Assembly: GCF_900156175.1 (NCBI RefSeq)
Contig: NZ_FTMV01000008.1
Span: forward strand, 62,001-126,000
Length of the DNA: 64,000 nt
From: Janthinobacterium sp. TND4EL3
GTDB taxonomy: Bacteria > Pseudomonadota > Gammaproteobacteria > Burkholderiales > Burkholderiaceae_D
Direction: 5' to 3'
The notes beneath the pieces are model-generated. The model was given only the letters and a program-made list of their open reading frames with translations, did no database searches and was not told the DNA's origin. Position 1 is the stretch's first letter, and each line of letters starts with the position of its first letter. The position numbers and the translations under genes are program-made. Shown here piece by piece: positions 53,413 through 62,684 of this stretch.

Positions 53413-54531
53413 TTACAGGTCGACCATGAAACCGGCGCCGATCGACTTCTGCGAATAGTTGTAGTCGATTAAGCTCTGGCCATAGCCGGAGAACAGCTGC
53501 AGATAGCCTTTCAGGTTGGCTTTCAATGGGAAAGCCCAGCTGGCCTGCATGGAGCCATGCTTCTTGCTGAAATTGCGGCGCGCCGTGACCGCATACTCGT
53601 GGCCCTTGTTGCGGTAGCTCACGCGCAAGTCGCCATGTCCCATGTAATCGGTAATGTCGATATTGTCATTGTCGACCGGGCTATTGTCGAGGCGGTGCCA
53701 GACGCGGCCCGTGATCGCCAGATTGTCTTTTTCCACACCGAGCTCGGCATACACGCGGTTCCAGCTGCGCGACAGGGTCGAGGTCTGGCCATTCGACTGG
53801 TGCACGAGGCCGAAGTTCAGGTAATTGAATTCCAGGCCCGCGAAATTCTTGTTGATCGGCAAGATCAGCATCAGTTCTGGCTGGTAATTCGTCTCGCGGA
53901 AGGGGCTCGATGCCTTGCGGTTATACGCCTGCCAGAAACTTTGCTGCGTGTAGCCGAACCACATGTCGATGGGCGTGCCGGCGATGTCTTCCAGCAGCTT
54001 CATCTTGAAACTCAGCTGGAAGGTCAGTTCCACGTGCTGGCTCTTGATGCCGGCCGGCGTGAAGTCCTGGAACGGCTCATCGTTGGAAGCATCGCTGTAG
54101 TTGGCCAGCAGCAGGTAGGTGTCGCGGTGCGGGCGGAAGTTGAACATGCCCCGCTTGGAGGCGTCGTTCAGCTCCCACGATTGCTGGGTGCGCGAAATCG
54201 GCGCTTCCGGCGGCGCGGCGCCGGCCTGGGCGATGGCGGGAATGGCGGCGTTGACGGCGTCCGGCGTGGCCACGCCCGGTGGTGCGATAAAGGTGAGTGG
54301 AGCGACCTCGGCGGCAGCCGCCAGGGCGACGGCTGCCGTGGCAGGATCGCCGCCAGCGGCGATGGTGGCTTTTTCCGCCGCCTTGGCCAGGGTGTCGAAG
54401 CAGCCCAGGCGGGCGCTGGCGTCACCGAGCACGGCGCAACGTTGCATTTGCTGTTCCAGTTCGCCGGCCATGGCCAGGGCCGGCGACGCCAGCAGGGAGG
54501 AGAGGATTATTTTTCTTAGTCGGATAGTCAT
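53413..54531 (-). CDS. pldA: Outer-membrane phospholipase A
   Basis: A 372-residue OMPLA that hydrolyses phospholipids misplaced in the outer leaflet. Signal peptide (MTIRLRKIILSSLLASPALA, AMA). The N-terminal ~110 mature residues are Ala/Pro-rich with two Cys (RCAVLG, GCFDTL), longer than in enteric OMPLA. The barrel carries the catalytic set His-Ser-Asn in VHQSNGQTSTLSRSWNRVY, and the protein ends with a barrel-type C-terminus (GAGFMVDL). ATG 54531 is chosen at the signal peptide. A near-FNR palindrome lies ~90 nt upstream. Confidence 0.93.
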   Translation of the reverse strand: MTIRLRKIILSSLLASPALAMAGELEQQMQRCAVLGDASARLGCFDTLAKAAEKATIAAGGDPATAAVALAAAAEVAPLTFIAPPGVATPDAVNAAIPAIAQAGAAPPEAPISRTQQSWELNDASKRGMFNFRPHRDTYLLLANYSDASNDEPFQDFTPAGIKSQHVELTFQLSFKMKLLEDIAGTPIDMWFGYTQQSFWQAYNRKASSPFRETNYQPELMLILPINKNFAGLEFNYLNFGLVHQSNGQTSTLSRSWNRVYAELGVEKDNLAITGRVWHRLDNSPVDNDNIDITDYMGHGDLRVSYRNKGHEYAVTARRNFSKKHGSMQASWAFPLKANLKGYLQLFSGYGQSLIDYNYSQKSIGAGFMVDL

Positions 54532-54613
54532 AGGCTGAGTGGGGCATGTCATTCGGTGCGCACCTGGGCTGCATGCCGCCGGCGTCGCCTTGCACGATAA
54601 ATCATCGTGCATA

Positions 54614-54627
54614 TTGATTTTGATTAA
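54614..54627. promoter_or_regulatory. FNR-like box, one mismatch
   Basis: TTGAT-TTTG-ATTAA differs from TTGATNNNNATCAA at one fixed base. It lies between pldA and the divergent EF-G gene in a locally AT-rich stretch. Weak candidate. Confidence 0.3.
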
Positions 54628-54803
54628 TCTTTGTTGAATTAATACATATGAAAGTATAGCGGAATACCAGAATTGCCCCGTTCGTCTGGCGTGCGCGTAC
54701 CTGGCGGTGTGGTGCGTATGGTAAAAACCAGTTACACGTGCCGTCAAAATCGATGTCTGCTACACTGGAAAACCGGGTGCCGGGACTAGCCATGGAGATT
54801 GTG

Positions 54804-56912
54804 ATGACCCGCAAAACACCTATCGAGCGCTACCGCAACATCGGCATCAGCGCCCATATCGACGCCGGCAAGACCACCACTACCGAGCGCATCCTGTTCT
54901 ATACGGGGGTCAACCACAAGATCGGCGAGGTGCACAACGGCGCCGCCACCATGGACTGGATGGAGCAGGAGCAGGAACGGGGCATCACCATCACCTCGGC
55001 CGCCACCACGGCGTTCTGGAAAGGCATGGCCGGCAATTTCCCCGAACACCGCATCAACATCATCGACACGCCCGGCCACGTGGATTTCACGATCGAGGTG
55101 GAGCGCTCGATGCGCGTGCTCGACGGCGCCGTGATGGTCTATGACGCTGTCGGCGGCGTGCAGCCGCAATCGGAGACCGTCTGGCGCCAGGCCAACAAAT
55201 ACCATGTGCCGCGCATCGCCTTCATCAACAAGATGGATCGGGTGGGCGCGGATTTCCTGCGCGTGCGCAAGCAGATCGCCGAGCGCCTGAAAGGCGTGGC
55301 CGTGCCCATCCAGCTGCCCATCGGCGCCGAAGAGCACTTCACGGGCGTGATCGACCTGCTGAAAATGCGCGCCATCACGTGGGACGACGCCAGCCAGGGC
55401 GTGCAGTTCAGCTATGGCGAAATTCCCGCCGAGCTGTTGGCGCAGGCGCAGGAGTGGCACGAGCACCTGGTCGAGCACGCGGCCGAGGCCACGACGGAGA
55501 TGACGGAACGCTACCTGAACGGCGACACGTTCACGGAAGCGGAACTCAAGCAGGCCTTGCGCGCGCGCACCATCCGCAATGAAATCGTGCCCATGCTGTG
55601 CGGCAGCGCCTTCAAGAACAAGGGCGTGCAGGCCATGCTCGACGCCGTCATCGAATACCTGCCGTCGCCCATGGAAGTGCCGCCCATCATGGGCCACGAC
55701 GAGCACGACAACGAGGTGGAGCGCCATCCGACGGACGACGAGTACTTTTCCGCCCTGGCCTTCAAGATCATGACGGACCCCTTCGTGGGGCAGCTGACCT
55801 TCTTCCGCGTGTATTCGGGCGTGGTGAATTCGGGCGACATGGTCTACAACCCCACCAAGAGCGCGCGCGAGCGGCTGGGGCGCATCCTGCAGATGCATGC
55901 GAACGAACGCAAGGAAATCAAGGAAGTGTATGCGGGCGACATCGCCGCCGCCGTGGGCCTGAAAGCCGTCACCACGGGCGATACCCTGTGCGCCATCGAC
56001 CACATCATCGTGCTGGAAAAGATGATCTTCCCGGAACCCGTCATTTCCCAGGCCGTCGAACCGAAGACCAAGCCGGACCAGGAAAAGATGGGTATCGCCC
56101 TGAACCGCCTGGCGCAGGAAGACCCGTCGTTCAGGGTGCATACGGACGAGGAATCGGGCCAGACCATCATGTCGGGCATGGGCGAACTGCACCTGGAGAT
56201 ATTGGTCGACCGCATGCGGCGCGAATTCGGCGTGGAAGCCAATGTCGGCAAGCCGCAGGTGGCCTACCGCGAAACCATCACGCGCGCGGTGGAAGACGTC
56301 GAGGGCAAGTTCGTCAAGCAGTCGGGCGGACGGGGCCAGTACGGCCACGTGGTGCTGAAGCTCGAACCGCTGGAGCCGGGCACGGGCTACCAGTTCGTCG
56401 ACGCCATCAAGGGCGGCGTCGTGCCGCGCGAATTCATTCCCGCCGTCGACAAGGGCATCCTCGAAACCCTCAAATCGGGCGTGCTGGCCGGCTACCCGGT
56501 TGTCGACGTGAAGGCGACATTGACGTTCGGTTCCTACCACGACGTCGATTCGAATGAAAACGCCTTCCGCATGGCCGGCTCCATCGCCTTCAAGGAGGGC
56601 ATGCGCAAAGCATCGCCCGTGCTGCTGGAACCGATGATGCAGGTGGAGGCGGAAACGCCGGAAGAGTTCATGGGCAACGTGATGGGCGACCTGACGGCCC
56701 GGCGCGGCATGGTGCAGGGCGTCGACGACATCCCCGGCGGCGCGGGGCGCATCGTCAAGGCCCTCGTGCCGCTGGCGGAAATGTTCGGTTATTCCACCAC
56801 CCTGCGTTCGCTGACCCAGGGCCGCGCCACGTACACGATGGAATTCAAGCATTATGCGGCCGTGCCCAAGCATATACTGGACCAGGTGGCGGCGGCGGGG
56901 AAGGCGAAGTAG
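54804..56912 (+). CDS. fusA: Elongation factor G (stand-alone copy)
   Basis: A 702-residue EF-G catalysing ribosomal translocation. GTPase motifs: [19 protein letters not shown] (G1), [11 protein letters not shown] (G2), [15 protein letters not shown] (G3), [12 protein letters not shown] (G4) and [10 protein letters not shown] (G5); domain IV has [13 protein letters not shown]. Everything needed for activity is present. The usual fusA sits between rpsG and tuf; here the flanking genes are pldA and an efflux operon, so this is probably a second paralog (fusA2-like), which many Burkholderiales carry. ATG 54804 follows GGAG. Its stop lies 3 nt from the converging emrA stop. Confidence 0.93.
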   Translation: MTRKTPIERYRNIGISAHIDAGKTTTTERILFYTGVNHKIGEVHNGAATMDWMEQEQERGITITSAATTAFWKGMAGNFPEHRINIIDTPGHVDFTIEVERSMRVLDGAVMVYDAVGGVQPQSETVWRQANKYHVPRIAFINKMDRVGADFLRVRKQIAERLKGVAVPIQLPIGAEEHFTGVIDLLKMRAITWDDASQGVQFSYGEIPAELLAQAQEWHEHLVEHAAEATTEMTERYLNGDTFTEAELKQALRARTIRNEIVPMLCGSAFKNKGVQAMLDAVIEYLPSPMEVPPIMGHDEHDNEVERHPTDDEYFSALAFKIMTDPFVGQLTFFRVYSGVVNSGDMVYNPTKSARERLGRILQMHANERKEIKEVYAGDIAAAVGLKAVTTGDTLCAIDHIIVLEKMIFPEPVISQAVEPKTKPDQEKMGIALNRLAQEDPSFRVHTDEESGQTIMSGMGELHLEILVDRMRREFGVEANVGKPQVAYRETITRAVEDVEGKFVKQSGGRGQYGHVVLKLEPLEPGTGYQFVDAIKGGVVPREFIPAVDKGILETLKSGVLAGYPVVDVKATLTFGSYHDVDSNENAFRMAGSIAFKEGMRKASPVLLEPMMQVEAETPEEFMGNVMGDLTARRGMVQGVDDIPGGAGRIVKALVPLAEMFGYSTTLRSLTQGRATYTMEFKHYAAVPKHILDQVAAAGKAK

Positions 56913-56915
56913 GCG

Positions 56916-58085
56916 TCAGCGGGCCAAATTCTGCGCGATGATGGCATCGGCCATCTTCTCCGCCTCGTCCACGGGCTGGCTCAGCGCGCTGGTCGTGTAG
57001 ACGGCGGACGCCGCCAGCGGCTGGTCCAGGGTGGCCCCTTCGCCATGGCTGGTATCGACCGTCACCGTCGTCGACAGGCCGATGCGCAGCGGGTGGGCGG
57101 CCAGTTCCTTCGGGTCCAGCGTGATGCGCACGGGCACGCGCTGCACTACCTTGATCCAGTTGCCCGTGGCGTTTTGCGCCGGCAGCAGCGAAAACACGCT
57201 GCCCGTGCCGGCCGACATGCCCAGCACCTTGCCGTGGTAGACGACTTTGCTGCCATACAAATCCGTTTCGATGGTCGCCGCCTGTCCCACGCGGATATTG
57301 CGCAATTCGGACTCCTTGAAGTTCGCATCGACCCATAACTGGTCGAGCGGCACGATGGACATCAGCGGCGTGCCCGGCGCCACGTGCGAGCCCAGCTGCA
57401 CGCTGCGCTTGGCCACATAGCCCGAGACGGGCGCGACGACGGCGTTGCGGCGCACGGCCAGCCACGCCTGCAGCACGTCGCCCCTGGCCGACAGCACGGC
57501 CGGATGGCTGGCCAGGTTCACGCCGGCCACGCCCGACTTGGCGGACTCGGCCTGGCGCTGCGCCACGACGAGGGCCGCCTTGGCGTCATCGACGGCCTGT
57601 TTCGCATGAACAAGATCTTCGCCCGAGATCGTGTGGTCCGCGGCCAGCGGCGCGCGGCGGGCCAGGTTGCCCTGCGCCGTGGCCAGCGCCAGGCGGCGCT
57701 GCTCGATGACGGCGTCGTACTGGGCCACGCTGGCATAGCGCTCGCGTTCCTGGCGCACGACGTTGCCCAGCCGTGCCTGCGCCTGGCGCAGGGCCAGGTC
57801 CGCATCGATGGCGTTCAGGGTGATCAGCGGGGCGCCCGCCTTGACCATCTGCGTCTCGTCGGCGCGGATGGCGTCGACATTGCCCGTCACTTGGGCGGAC
57901 AGGGTGACGAGGTTGCCGCCCACATAGGCATTGTCCGTCACTTCTTCCCTGGACAGCACCAGTTGATAGTAGGCGGTCCAAGCGGCGCCGGCCACGAGAA
58001 AGGCGGCCGTGATGGCGATCAGGACGGCCTTGCGCTTGCCCGGCTGTTCGTTTTGGGTGGTCGTTGCTGTGGTATCGCTGCTCAT
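56916..58085 (-). CDS. emrA: EmrA-type membrane fusion protein
   Basis: A 389-residue HlyD-family adaptor. One N-terminal membrane helix (AVLIAITAAFLVAGAAWTAYY), then the biotinyl-lipoyl-like strands (TDNAYVGGNLVTLSAQVTG with VKAGAPLITLNAIDADLALR), a coiled-coil hairpin (VRQERERYASVAQYDAVIEQ) and a beta-barrel part (NAVVAPVSGYVAKRSVQLGS). It bridges the inner-membrane pump to the outer-membrane channel. Last in the marR-emrB-OMF-emrA operon, 21 nt after the OMF gene. Confidence 0.93.
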   Translation of the reverse strand: MSSDTTATTTQNEQPGKRKAVLIAITAAFLVAGAAWTAYYQLVLSREEVTDNAYVGGNLVTLSAQVTGNVDAIRADETQMVKAGAPLITLNAIDADLALRQAQARLGNVVRQERERYASVAQYDAVIEQRRLALATAQGNLARRAPLAADHTISGEDLVHAKQAVDDAKAALVVAQRQAESAKSGVAGVNLASHPAVLSARGDVLQAWLAVRRNAVVAPVSGYVAKRSVQLGSHVAPGTPLMSIVPLDQLWVDANFKESELRNIRVGQAATIETDLYGSKVVYHGKVLGMSAGTGSVFSLLPAQNATGNWIKVVQRVPVRITLDPKELAAHPLRIGLSTTVTVDTSHGEGATLDQPLAASAVYTTSALSQPVDEAEKMADAIIAQNLAR

Positions 58086-58106
58086 GATGTGTTCCGTAAT
58101 CGATGG

Positions 58107-59558
58107 TTATTGTTTGGCGGTGCTGGCGCTGGCGGCAAAGTCGCTGCTGCCCCGGTAGCCGCCGCCCAGGGCCACGGTCAGCTTGATTTCCGCGTCCTGG
58201 CGCTGGTTTTGCAGCTGCATGCCCAGGTCCACCTGGCCGCGCACGGTCATTTCCGCATTGATCTGCGTGGCGCGGTCGGCCAGACCCTGTTTCAGTCGGG
58301 CATTCGCGTTGCGCAGCTGCGCTTCGCTGGCGCGCAGGTTGTCCTGCTGCAGCCGCAGCTGGTTTTCCACGCCCTGCACCCTGGCGCCCGCCTGCGCCAC
58401 GTCGCGCACGACGTTGTAGACGTTCTGGTTGTAGTCGGCGATCAGCTCATTGCGTTCGCTGCGCGCGCCGGCAAGCCGGGCCTGCAGGCGGCCGCTGTCG
58501 AACAGGGGCAGCGAGAGGGCCGGGCCGATGAACAGGGTGCGGCTGCCGGACTCAAGCAGCTTGCCCAGCGTGATCGCATCGAGGCCGAACGAGGCGCCCA
58601 GGTCGATATCGGGGTAGAACGCCGCCTGCGCCGCCTCGATCTTGCTCATCGATGCTTGCACTCGCCAGCGGGCCGCCTGCAAGTCGGGCCGGCGCGCCAG
58701 CAATTCCATGCCCAGCTTGCCGGGCAGCGCATGCGGCAGCGCCTGGGCCTGTCTTGGCCGCAGGCTGGCCAGCGCCGAGCTGTCGCCGCCGACGAGGGCG
58801 CGCAAGGCTTCCCGTTCCGTGACGACCTGCGTTTCCAGCAGGGCGATCTGCTGCTGCAGCAGGCTCAAACGCGTTTGCGCGGACAGATGGTCGTCGCTCA
58901 CGCCGAGGCCGTTGGCGATGCGCTTTTCCTTGTCCTGCACCAGCAGCTGTTGCAGTTGCACCAGCGCATGCAGATTGTCCATGCGGGCCCAGCCGTTTTG
59001 CATGCTGAAGTAGTGACGGGCGATCTCGGCCGCCAGCATCTGTTCCGCCATCGCATACTCGGCACGGCGCGCGTTGACTTCACCGAGGCTGGCGGCGATC
59101 TGCGCCTTGTGCTTGCCCCACCAGTCCAGGTCGTAATGGGCTTGCACGCCCACCGTGATTTCATTGTAGTAATTGCCGCCGATGGGGGCGGGCATCAGGC
59201 CATTGCCCGAATAGCGCTGGCGGCTGGCGTTCGCGTCCAGGTCCACCCTTGGGCCGCGCTCCGCGTGTTGCGCGTCGAACGCGGACAGGGCCGAGCCGAT
59301 GCGGGCGTTCGCCACCGCCAGGCTGGGGCTGGCGGACAGGGCGTTTTCGATCAGCCGGTCGAGCTGGTCGTCCTGGAACTGGCGCCACCATCGGGCGGCG
59401 GGCCAGCCTTCGCTGGCCAGGCGGATGTCGGCCGCCAATTGCACGGTGGCCAGGTCTTGCTGCGGCAACTGTTGCGTGTCGGGTGCCATGCTGGCGCAGC
59501 CGGCAAGCGATAAGCTGAGTGCCAGGACGCGCAGGGAGAGTTTCATCGGTGTGTGCAT
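58107..59558 (-). CDS. Outer-membrane efflux channel (NodT/OprM family lipoprotein)
   Basis: A 483-residue outer-membrane factor. The signal ends in lipobox LAGC (SLSLAGCASMAP). Two repeats of long helices typical of TolC-type channels are visible (SLAVANARIGSALSAFDAQH; LLARRPDLQAARWRVQASMS and FYPDIDLGASFG). ATG 59558 starts 5 nt after the emrB stop; an alternative ATG at 59546 is possible. It gives the tripartite pump its exit duct, so the operon encodes a complete system. Confidence 0.92.
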   Translation of the reverse strand: MHTPMKLSLRVLALSLSLAGCASMAPDTQQLPQQDLATVQLAADIRLASEGWPAARWWRQFQDDQLDRLIENALSASPSLAVANARIGSALSAFDAQHAERGPRVDLDANASRQRYSGNGLMPAPIGGNYYNEITVGVQAHYDLDWWGKHKAQIAASLGEVNARRAEYAMAEQMLAAEIARHYFSMQNGWARMDNLHALVQLQQLLVQDKEKRIANGLGVSDDHLSAQTRLSLLQQQIALLETQVVTEREALRALVGGDSSALASLRPRQAQALPHALPGKLGMELLARRPDLQAARWRVQASMSKIEAAQAAFYPDIDLGASFGLDAITLGKLLESGSRTLFIGPALSLPLFDSGRLQARLAGARSERNELIADYNQNVYNVVRDVAQAGARVQGVENQLRLQQDNLRASEAQLRNANARLKQGLADRATQINAEMTVRGQVDLGMQLQNQRQDAEIKLTVALGGGYRGSSDFAASASTAKQ

Positions 59559-59563
59559 GAGGG

Positions 59564-61138
59564 TTATTCCATGGCCGCGTGGTCGACGACGACGGGCGCA
59601 TTCTTCTTTGGTGGTTTGATCAGGAGCAAAAGCGGCAGCACGAGGATGGTCAGCCACATCATCAGCCAAAAGTCGTCGAGGTAGGCGATCATCGACGCCT
59701 GCCGCGTGATTTCGCCATTCAGGGCCGCCATGCCCGTACTCGTGCCCAGGTCGAACACCTGGGCGATGCCGGGGTCATGCAGGGCCGGGTTGGCGATAGT
59801 GATGTGTTCCGTCAGGGAGGCATGGGCAATCTGCGTATTGCGCACCAACAAGGTTTGCACGAGGGCGATGCCGATGCTGCTGCCGATATTGCGCACGAGG
59901 CTGTAGATGGCCGTGCCTTCGGCCCGCATCTGCGGCGACAGGGTGGCGAACGTGGCCGCGCTCAGCGGCACGAAGACGAGGCCCAGGCCGATGCCCTGGA
60001 TGATGCCGTTCCACACGACCGTCTTCGGCACGAGGTCCAAGGTGAAATTGGCCATCTGCCACAGCGAGAACGCAGTGATGGAAAAGCCCGCGCCCAGCAG
60101 GATGCGCGTATCGATCCTGCCCGTCAGCTTGCCGACGATCAGCATGGCCACCATCGTGCCCAGGCCGCTGGGCGCCGTCACCAGGCCGGCGATGGCTGCC
60201 GGGTAGTTCATCAAGCCTTGCAGCATGGACGGCGTCAGCGCGCGGGTGGCGAACAGCACCATGCCGACGATGAAGATGAACAGCAGGCCGCTCACATAGT
60301 TCGAATTCTTCAGCAGTCGGTAATCGAGGAAGGACTTGCCGGCCGGGCGCAGGGCAGTGTGGGCGATGAAATAACACAGGCTCATGGCCAGCACGATGGC
60401 TTCGATCCACGTTTCCGTGGAAGAAAACCAGTCGTTCTGTTCGCCCCGGTCCAGCAGCATCTGCAAGGCGCCAATGGACAGGCTCAGGGTGGCGAAGCCG
60501 AACATGTCAAAGCTCATGCGGCGGTTGGGCGGGTCCTTGCGGATGTAGCGCCAGATGCCAGAGAAAGCCATGGCGCCGATGGGGATGTTGATGAAGAAGA
60601 CCCAGCGCCAGCTGTAGCTGTCCGTCAGCCAGCCGCCCAGTGTCGGGCCCAGGATGGGACCGATCATCACGCCCATGCCCCAGATGGCCATGGCCGAGCC
60701 GTGCTTTTCGCGAGGATTGATGTCAAGCAAGACCGCCTGCGACAGCGGCACCAGGGCCGCGCCGAACACGCCCTGCAGCAAGCGGGCGGCGACGATCTCG
60801 GACAGGGTGCCGGACAGGCCGCACAGCACGGAGGCCAGCGTAAAACCGGCAACAGACACGAGAAAGGTGTTTTTCTGGCCGAAGCGGTCGCACAGCCAGC
60901 CCGTCAGGGGCGTGGCAATGGCGGCGGCGACAATAAAAGAGGTCAGCACCCAGGTGATCTGGTCTTGCGAGGCGGACAGGCTGCCCTGCATGTGGGGCAG
61001 GGCGACGTTGGCGATGGTGCCGTCGAGCGCCTGGATGATGGTGGCGAGCATGATCGAAATTGTGATCATGCGCCGGTTCAGGGTCGGGTCCTGTGAAGCG
61101 GGCAGCGCCGGCGTGGCGCTGGCTGTGGCCGAACTCAT
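59564..61138 (-). CDS. emrB: EmrB-type DHA2 family MFS drug exporter
   Basis: A 524-residue, 14-helix drug:proton antiporter. Motifs: LDGTIANVALPHMQGSLSAS, WVLTSFIVAAAIATPLTGWL, DRFGQKNTFLVSVAGF, GVMIGPILGPTLGGWLTDS (motif C, antiporter signature) and WRWVFFINIPIG. Substrates are usually hydrophobic toxins and uncouplers. It overlaps the marR stop by 4 nt, and the OMF gene starts 5 nt beyond its own stop. Confidence 0.94.
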   Translation of the reverse strand: MSSATASATPALPASQDPTLNRRMITISIMLATIIQALDGTIANVALPHMQGSLSASQDQITWVLTSFIVAAAIATPLTGWLCDRFGQKNTFLVSVAGFTLASVLCGLSGTLSEIVAARLLQGVFGAALVPLSQAVLLDINPREKHGSAMAIWGMGVMIGPILGPTLGGWLTDSYSWRWVFFINIPIGAMAFSGIWRYIRKDPPNRRMSFDMFGFATLSLSIGALQMLLDRGEQNDWFSSTETWIEAIVLAMSLCYFIAHTALRPAGKSFLDYRLLKNSNYVSGLLFIFIVGMVLFATRALTPSMLQGLMNYPAAIAGLVTAPSGLGTMVAMLIVGKLTGRIDTRILLGAGFSITAFSLWQMANFTLDLVPKTVVWNGIIQGIGLGLVFVPLSAATFATLSPQMRAEGTAIYSLVRNIGSSIGIALVQTLLVRNTQIAHASLTEHITIANPALHDPGIAQVFDLGTSTGMAALNGEITRQASMIAYLDDFWLMMWLTILVLPLLLLIKPPKKNAPVVVDHAAME

Positions 61139-61569
61139 GCGGATTTCTCCGTCGCCGCCTGTAGCGCTTCGAGCAGTTCGGTGGCGGCGCGCAGTTGATC
61201 GGGATCAATGCCCTGCAGCAGCTCCTTGCGGAAGCCGTCCGCTTCCTTGCGCACGGTCTCATACACTTGCAGGCCCGCTTGCGTCAGTATCACCAGTTTG
61301 ACGCGGCGGTCCGTTGCCGACGGCTGGCGCTGCACGAAGCCCGATTTCACGAGCCGGTCCAGCATCGACACCATGGTGGGGTTTTCCACGCCCAGCTGGT
61401 GCGCCAGCTCGCTTTGCGAGGGCGGCTGCGGCGACTTGGCGATCATGGCGATGCACATCCAGCTTGCCTGCCCCAGGTCCAGGTCCTTCAGGCGCCGGTC
61501 GATCGCATGGCGCCAGCCGCGCGCCGTCTTGTGGAGCGCGGCGGAAAAGCGCTCTTCGATAGAAATCAT
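61135..61569 (-). CDS. MarR-family regulator of the efflux operon
   Basis: A 144-residue winged-helix repressor: WMCIAMIAKSPQPPSQSELA, HQLGVENPTMVSMLDRLVKS and the wing QRQPSATDRRVKLVILTQAG are diagnostic. It is the first gene of the efflux operon and overlaps emrB by 4 nt (ATGA), so autorepression with release by the pump's substrates is expected, as for EmrR/MarR. Confidence 0.94.
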   Translation of the reverse strand: MISIEERFSAALHKTARGWRHAIDRRLKDLDLGQASWMCIAMIAKSPQPPSQSELAHQLGVENPTMVSMLDRLVKSGFVQRQPSATDRRVKLVILTQAGLQVYETVRKEADGFRKELLQGIDPDQLRAATELLEALQAATEKSA

Positions 61570-61588
61570 AAGGTGAGTCGTCTAATGG

Positions 61589-61604
61589 TTAGGTGTCGAA
61601 CTAA
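61589..61604. promoter_or_regulatory. Candidate MarR operator
   Basis: TTAG-N8-CTAA inverted repeat, 20 nt upstream of the marR start; an additional overlapping CTAA-N3-TTAG (61582-61592) is adjacent. Position fits autoregulation. Confidence 0.45.
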
Positions 61605-61699
61605 TATTCTAGCATGCTGGTTTGGCAGGCGTACAGGCCTTCCCGTTTGCCGGCGCCGCTGGTACATTAACAGTCAGCCCACCACCATCAGGAGACAGC

Positions 61700-62230
61700 A
61701 TGACGACGGAAAAACAGAAGCAGGACGGAGAGCACCGCGACAGCAGCGACTTTGTCATCACGCACACCTTCGACGCGCCGCGCGAACTGGTGTTCCAGTC
61801 GTGGGTGGAGCCCGAGCGCCTGGCCCAGTGGTGGGGGCCTGTCGGCTTCGAATTGAGCGTGCTGGCGCTGGACTTGCGGCCGGGCGGTGTCTTCCACTAC
61901 GGCATGCGCGCCGACAATGGCTACGAGATGTGGGGCAAGTTTACTTATCAGGCCATCGAAGCGCCGGAAAAGATCGTCTCGATCTTGTCATTCGCCGACA
62001 AGCAGGGCAATGCCGTGCAGCACCCGGTCAGCGCGACGTGGCCATTGGAATCGTTCAATGTCATGACGCTTACCGAGGAAAACGGCAAGACGACGATGAC
62101 CTTGCGGTCGACGCCGCACAGGGCGACCGATGAGCAGCATGAGACGTTCAAGCAGGGGTTTGAGTCGATGAAGGAGGGGTTCAAGGCTACTTTCGGCCAA
62201 CTGGCCCAGTACCTGGCGCGTGTTCAGTGA
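61700..62230 (+). CDS. SRPBCC (AHSA1-like) domain protein
   Basis: A 176-residue START/Bet v1-fold protein: DFVITHTFDAPRELVFQSWV and EPERLAQWWGPVGFELSVL, DLRPGGVFHYGMRADNG, and YQAIEAPEKIVSILSFADKQ, ending ESMKEGFKATFGQLAQYLA. This is the AHSA1/COG3832 pattern, with unknown small hydrophobic ligand. AGGAGA precedes ATG 61700; the 26 extra upstream codons are rejected. Divergent from the marR operon. Element C follows 32 nt after the stop. Confidence 0.9.
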   Translation: MTTEKQKQDGEHRDSSDFVITHTFDAPRELVFQSWVEPERLAQWWGPVGFELSVLALDLRPGGVFHYGMRADNGYEMWGKFTYQAIEAPEKIVSILSFADKQGNAVQHPVSATWPLESFNVMTLTEENGKTTMTLRSTPHRATDEQHETFKQGFESMKEGFKATFGQLAQYLARVQ

Positions 62231-62261
62231 GTTTGTATTAAATGCCTAGAACGGCGGGCCG

Positions 62262-62372
62262 GAGGCGCGGGCCTGAGAAAATGTCCAGGGCTGCGTTGCT
62301 TGGGCTCGCCGTACATGCGTACTGTCTTCGCCCGCGCGCCTTGCCCTGGCCATTTTTCAGGTCCGCTGGGCC
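62262..62372 (+). repeat. Structured repeat, divergent copy C
   Basis: Long hairpin with arms CCTGAGAAAATGTCCAGGGC and GCCCTGGCCATTTTTCAGG, extended by GCGGGCC/GGTCCGC. The core CTGCGTTGCT...CCGTAC-ATGC-GTACTG aligns with the B core. It lies in sense orientation 32 nt behind the SRPBCC gene. Beyond it, up to 62684, I see no gene. Confidence 0.7.
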
Positions 62373-62684
62373 CGGGGAGCCTTTGATTGAGGCTTGGGCC
62401 TAGTCTTGTGAGCTGGTGCTTTTAAATTGAGGTATGACAGCTATCGATCCGAAGCGTGGCTAAGGGAGGAGCGCAGAGCAGATGCGACGAGTTTATGTGA
62501 CGTCCTCACCCAGATTAGATTAGTACAGTTCGTTTTTAGGTGCATGTTGTGATTGGCACTTGAGCTGCGTCGACGCGCTATTGGCACATTCAGCAGTTGA
62601 ACAATCCACAGACATTTGGTTATTGTCGGTTGCGCATTCTCTGGCGGCTGTAGGAGCTTCTGCCTTTTCATCAGCTTTCTCGGT
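62373..62684. other. Intergenic stretch without recognisable gene
   Basis: About 310 nt between element C and the hydrolase stop. GC is lower than in the flanks. Open frames here lack start sites and coding bias. Nothing recognisable was found. Confidence 0.6.

Noticed and set aside
54786-56873. 695-codon minus-strand frame opposite EF-G
   Set aside because: Antisense shadow of a highly biased gene; the composition is His/Arg/Gln-rich with no recognisable domain.
57384-59513. 709-codon plus-strand frame opposite emrA and the outer-membrane factor
   Set aside because: Runs across two real genes and their gap on the other strand; no start signal and no domain.
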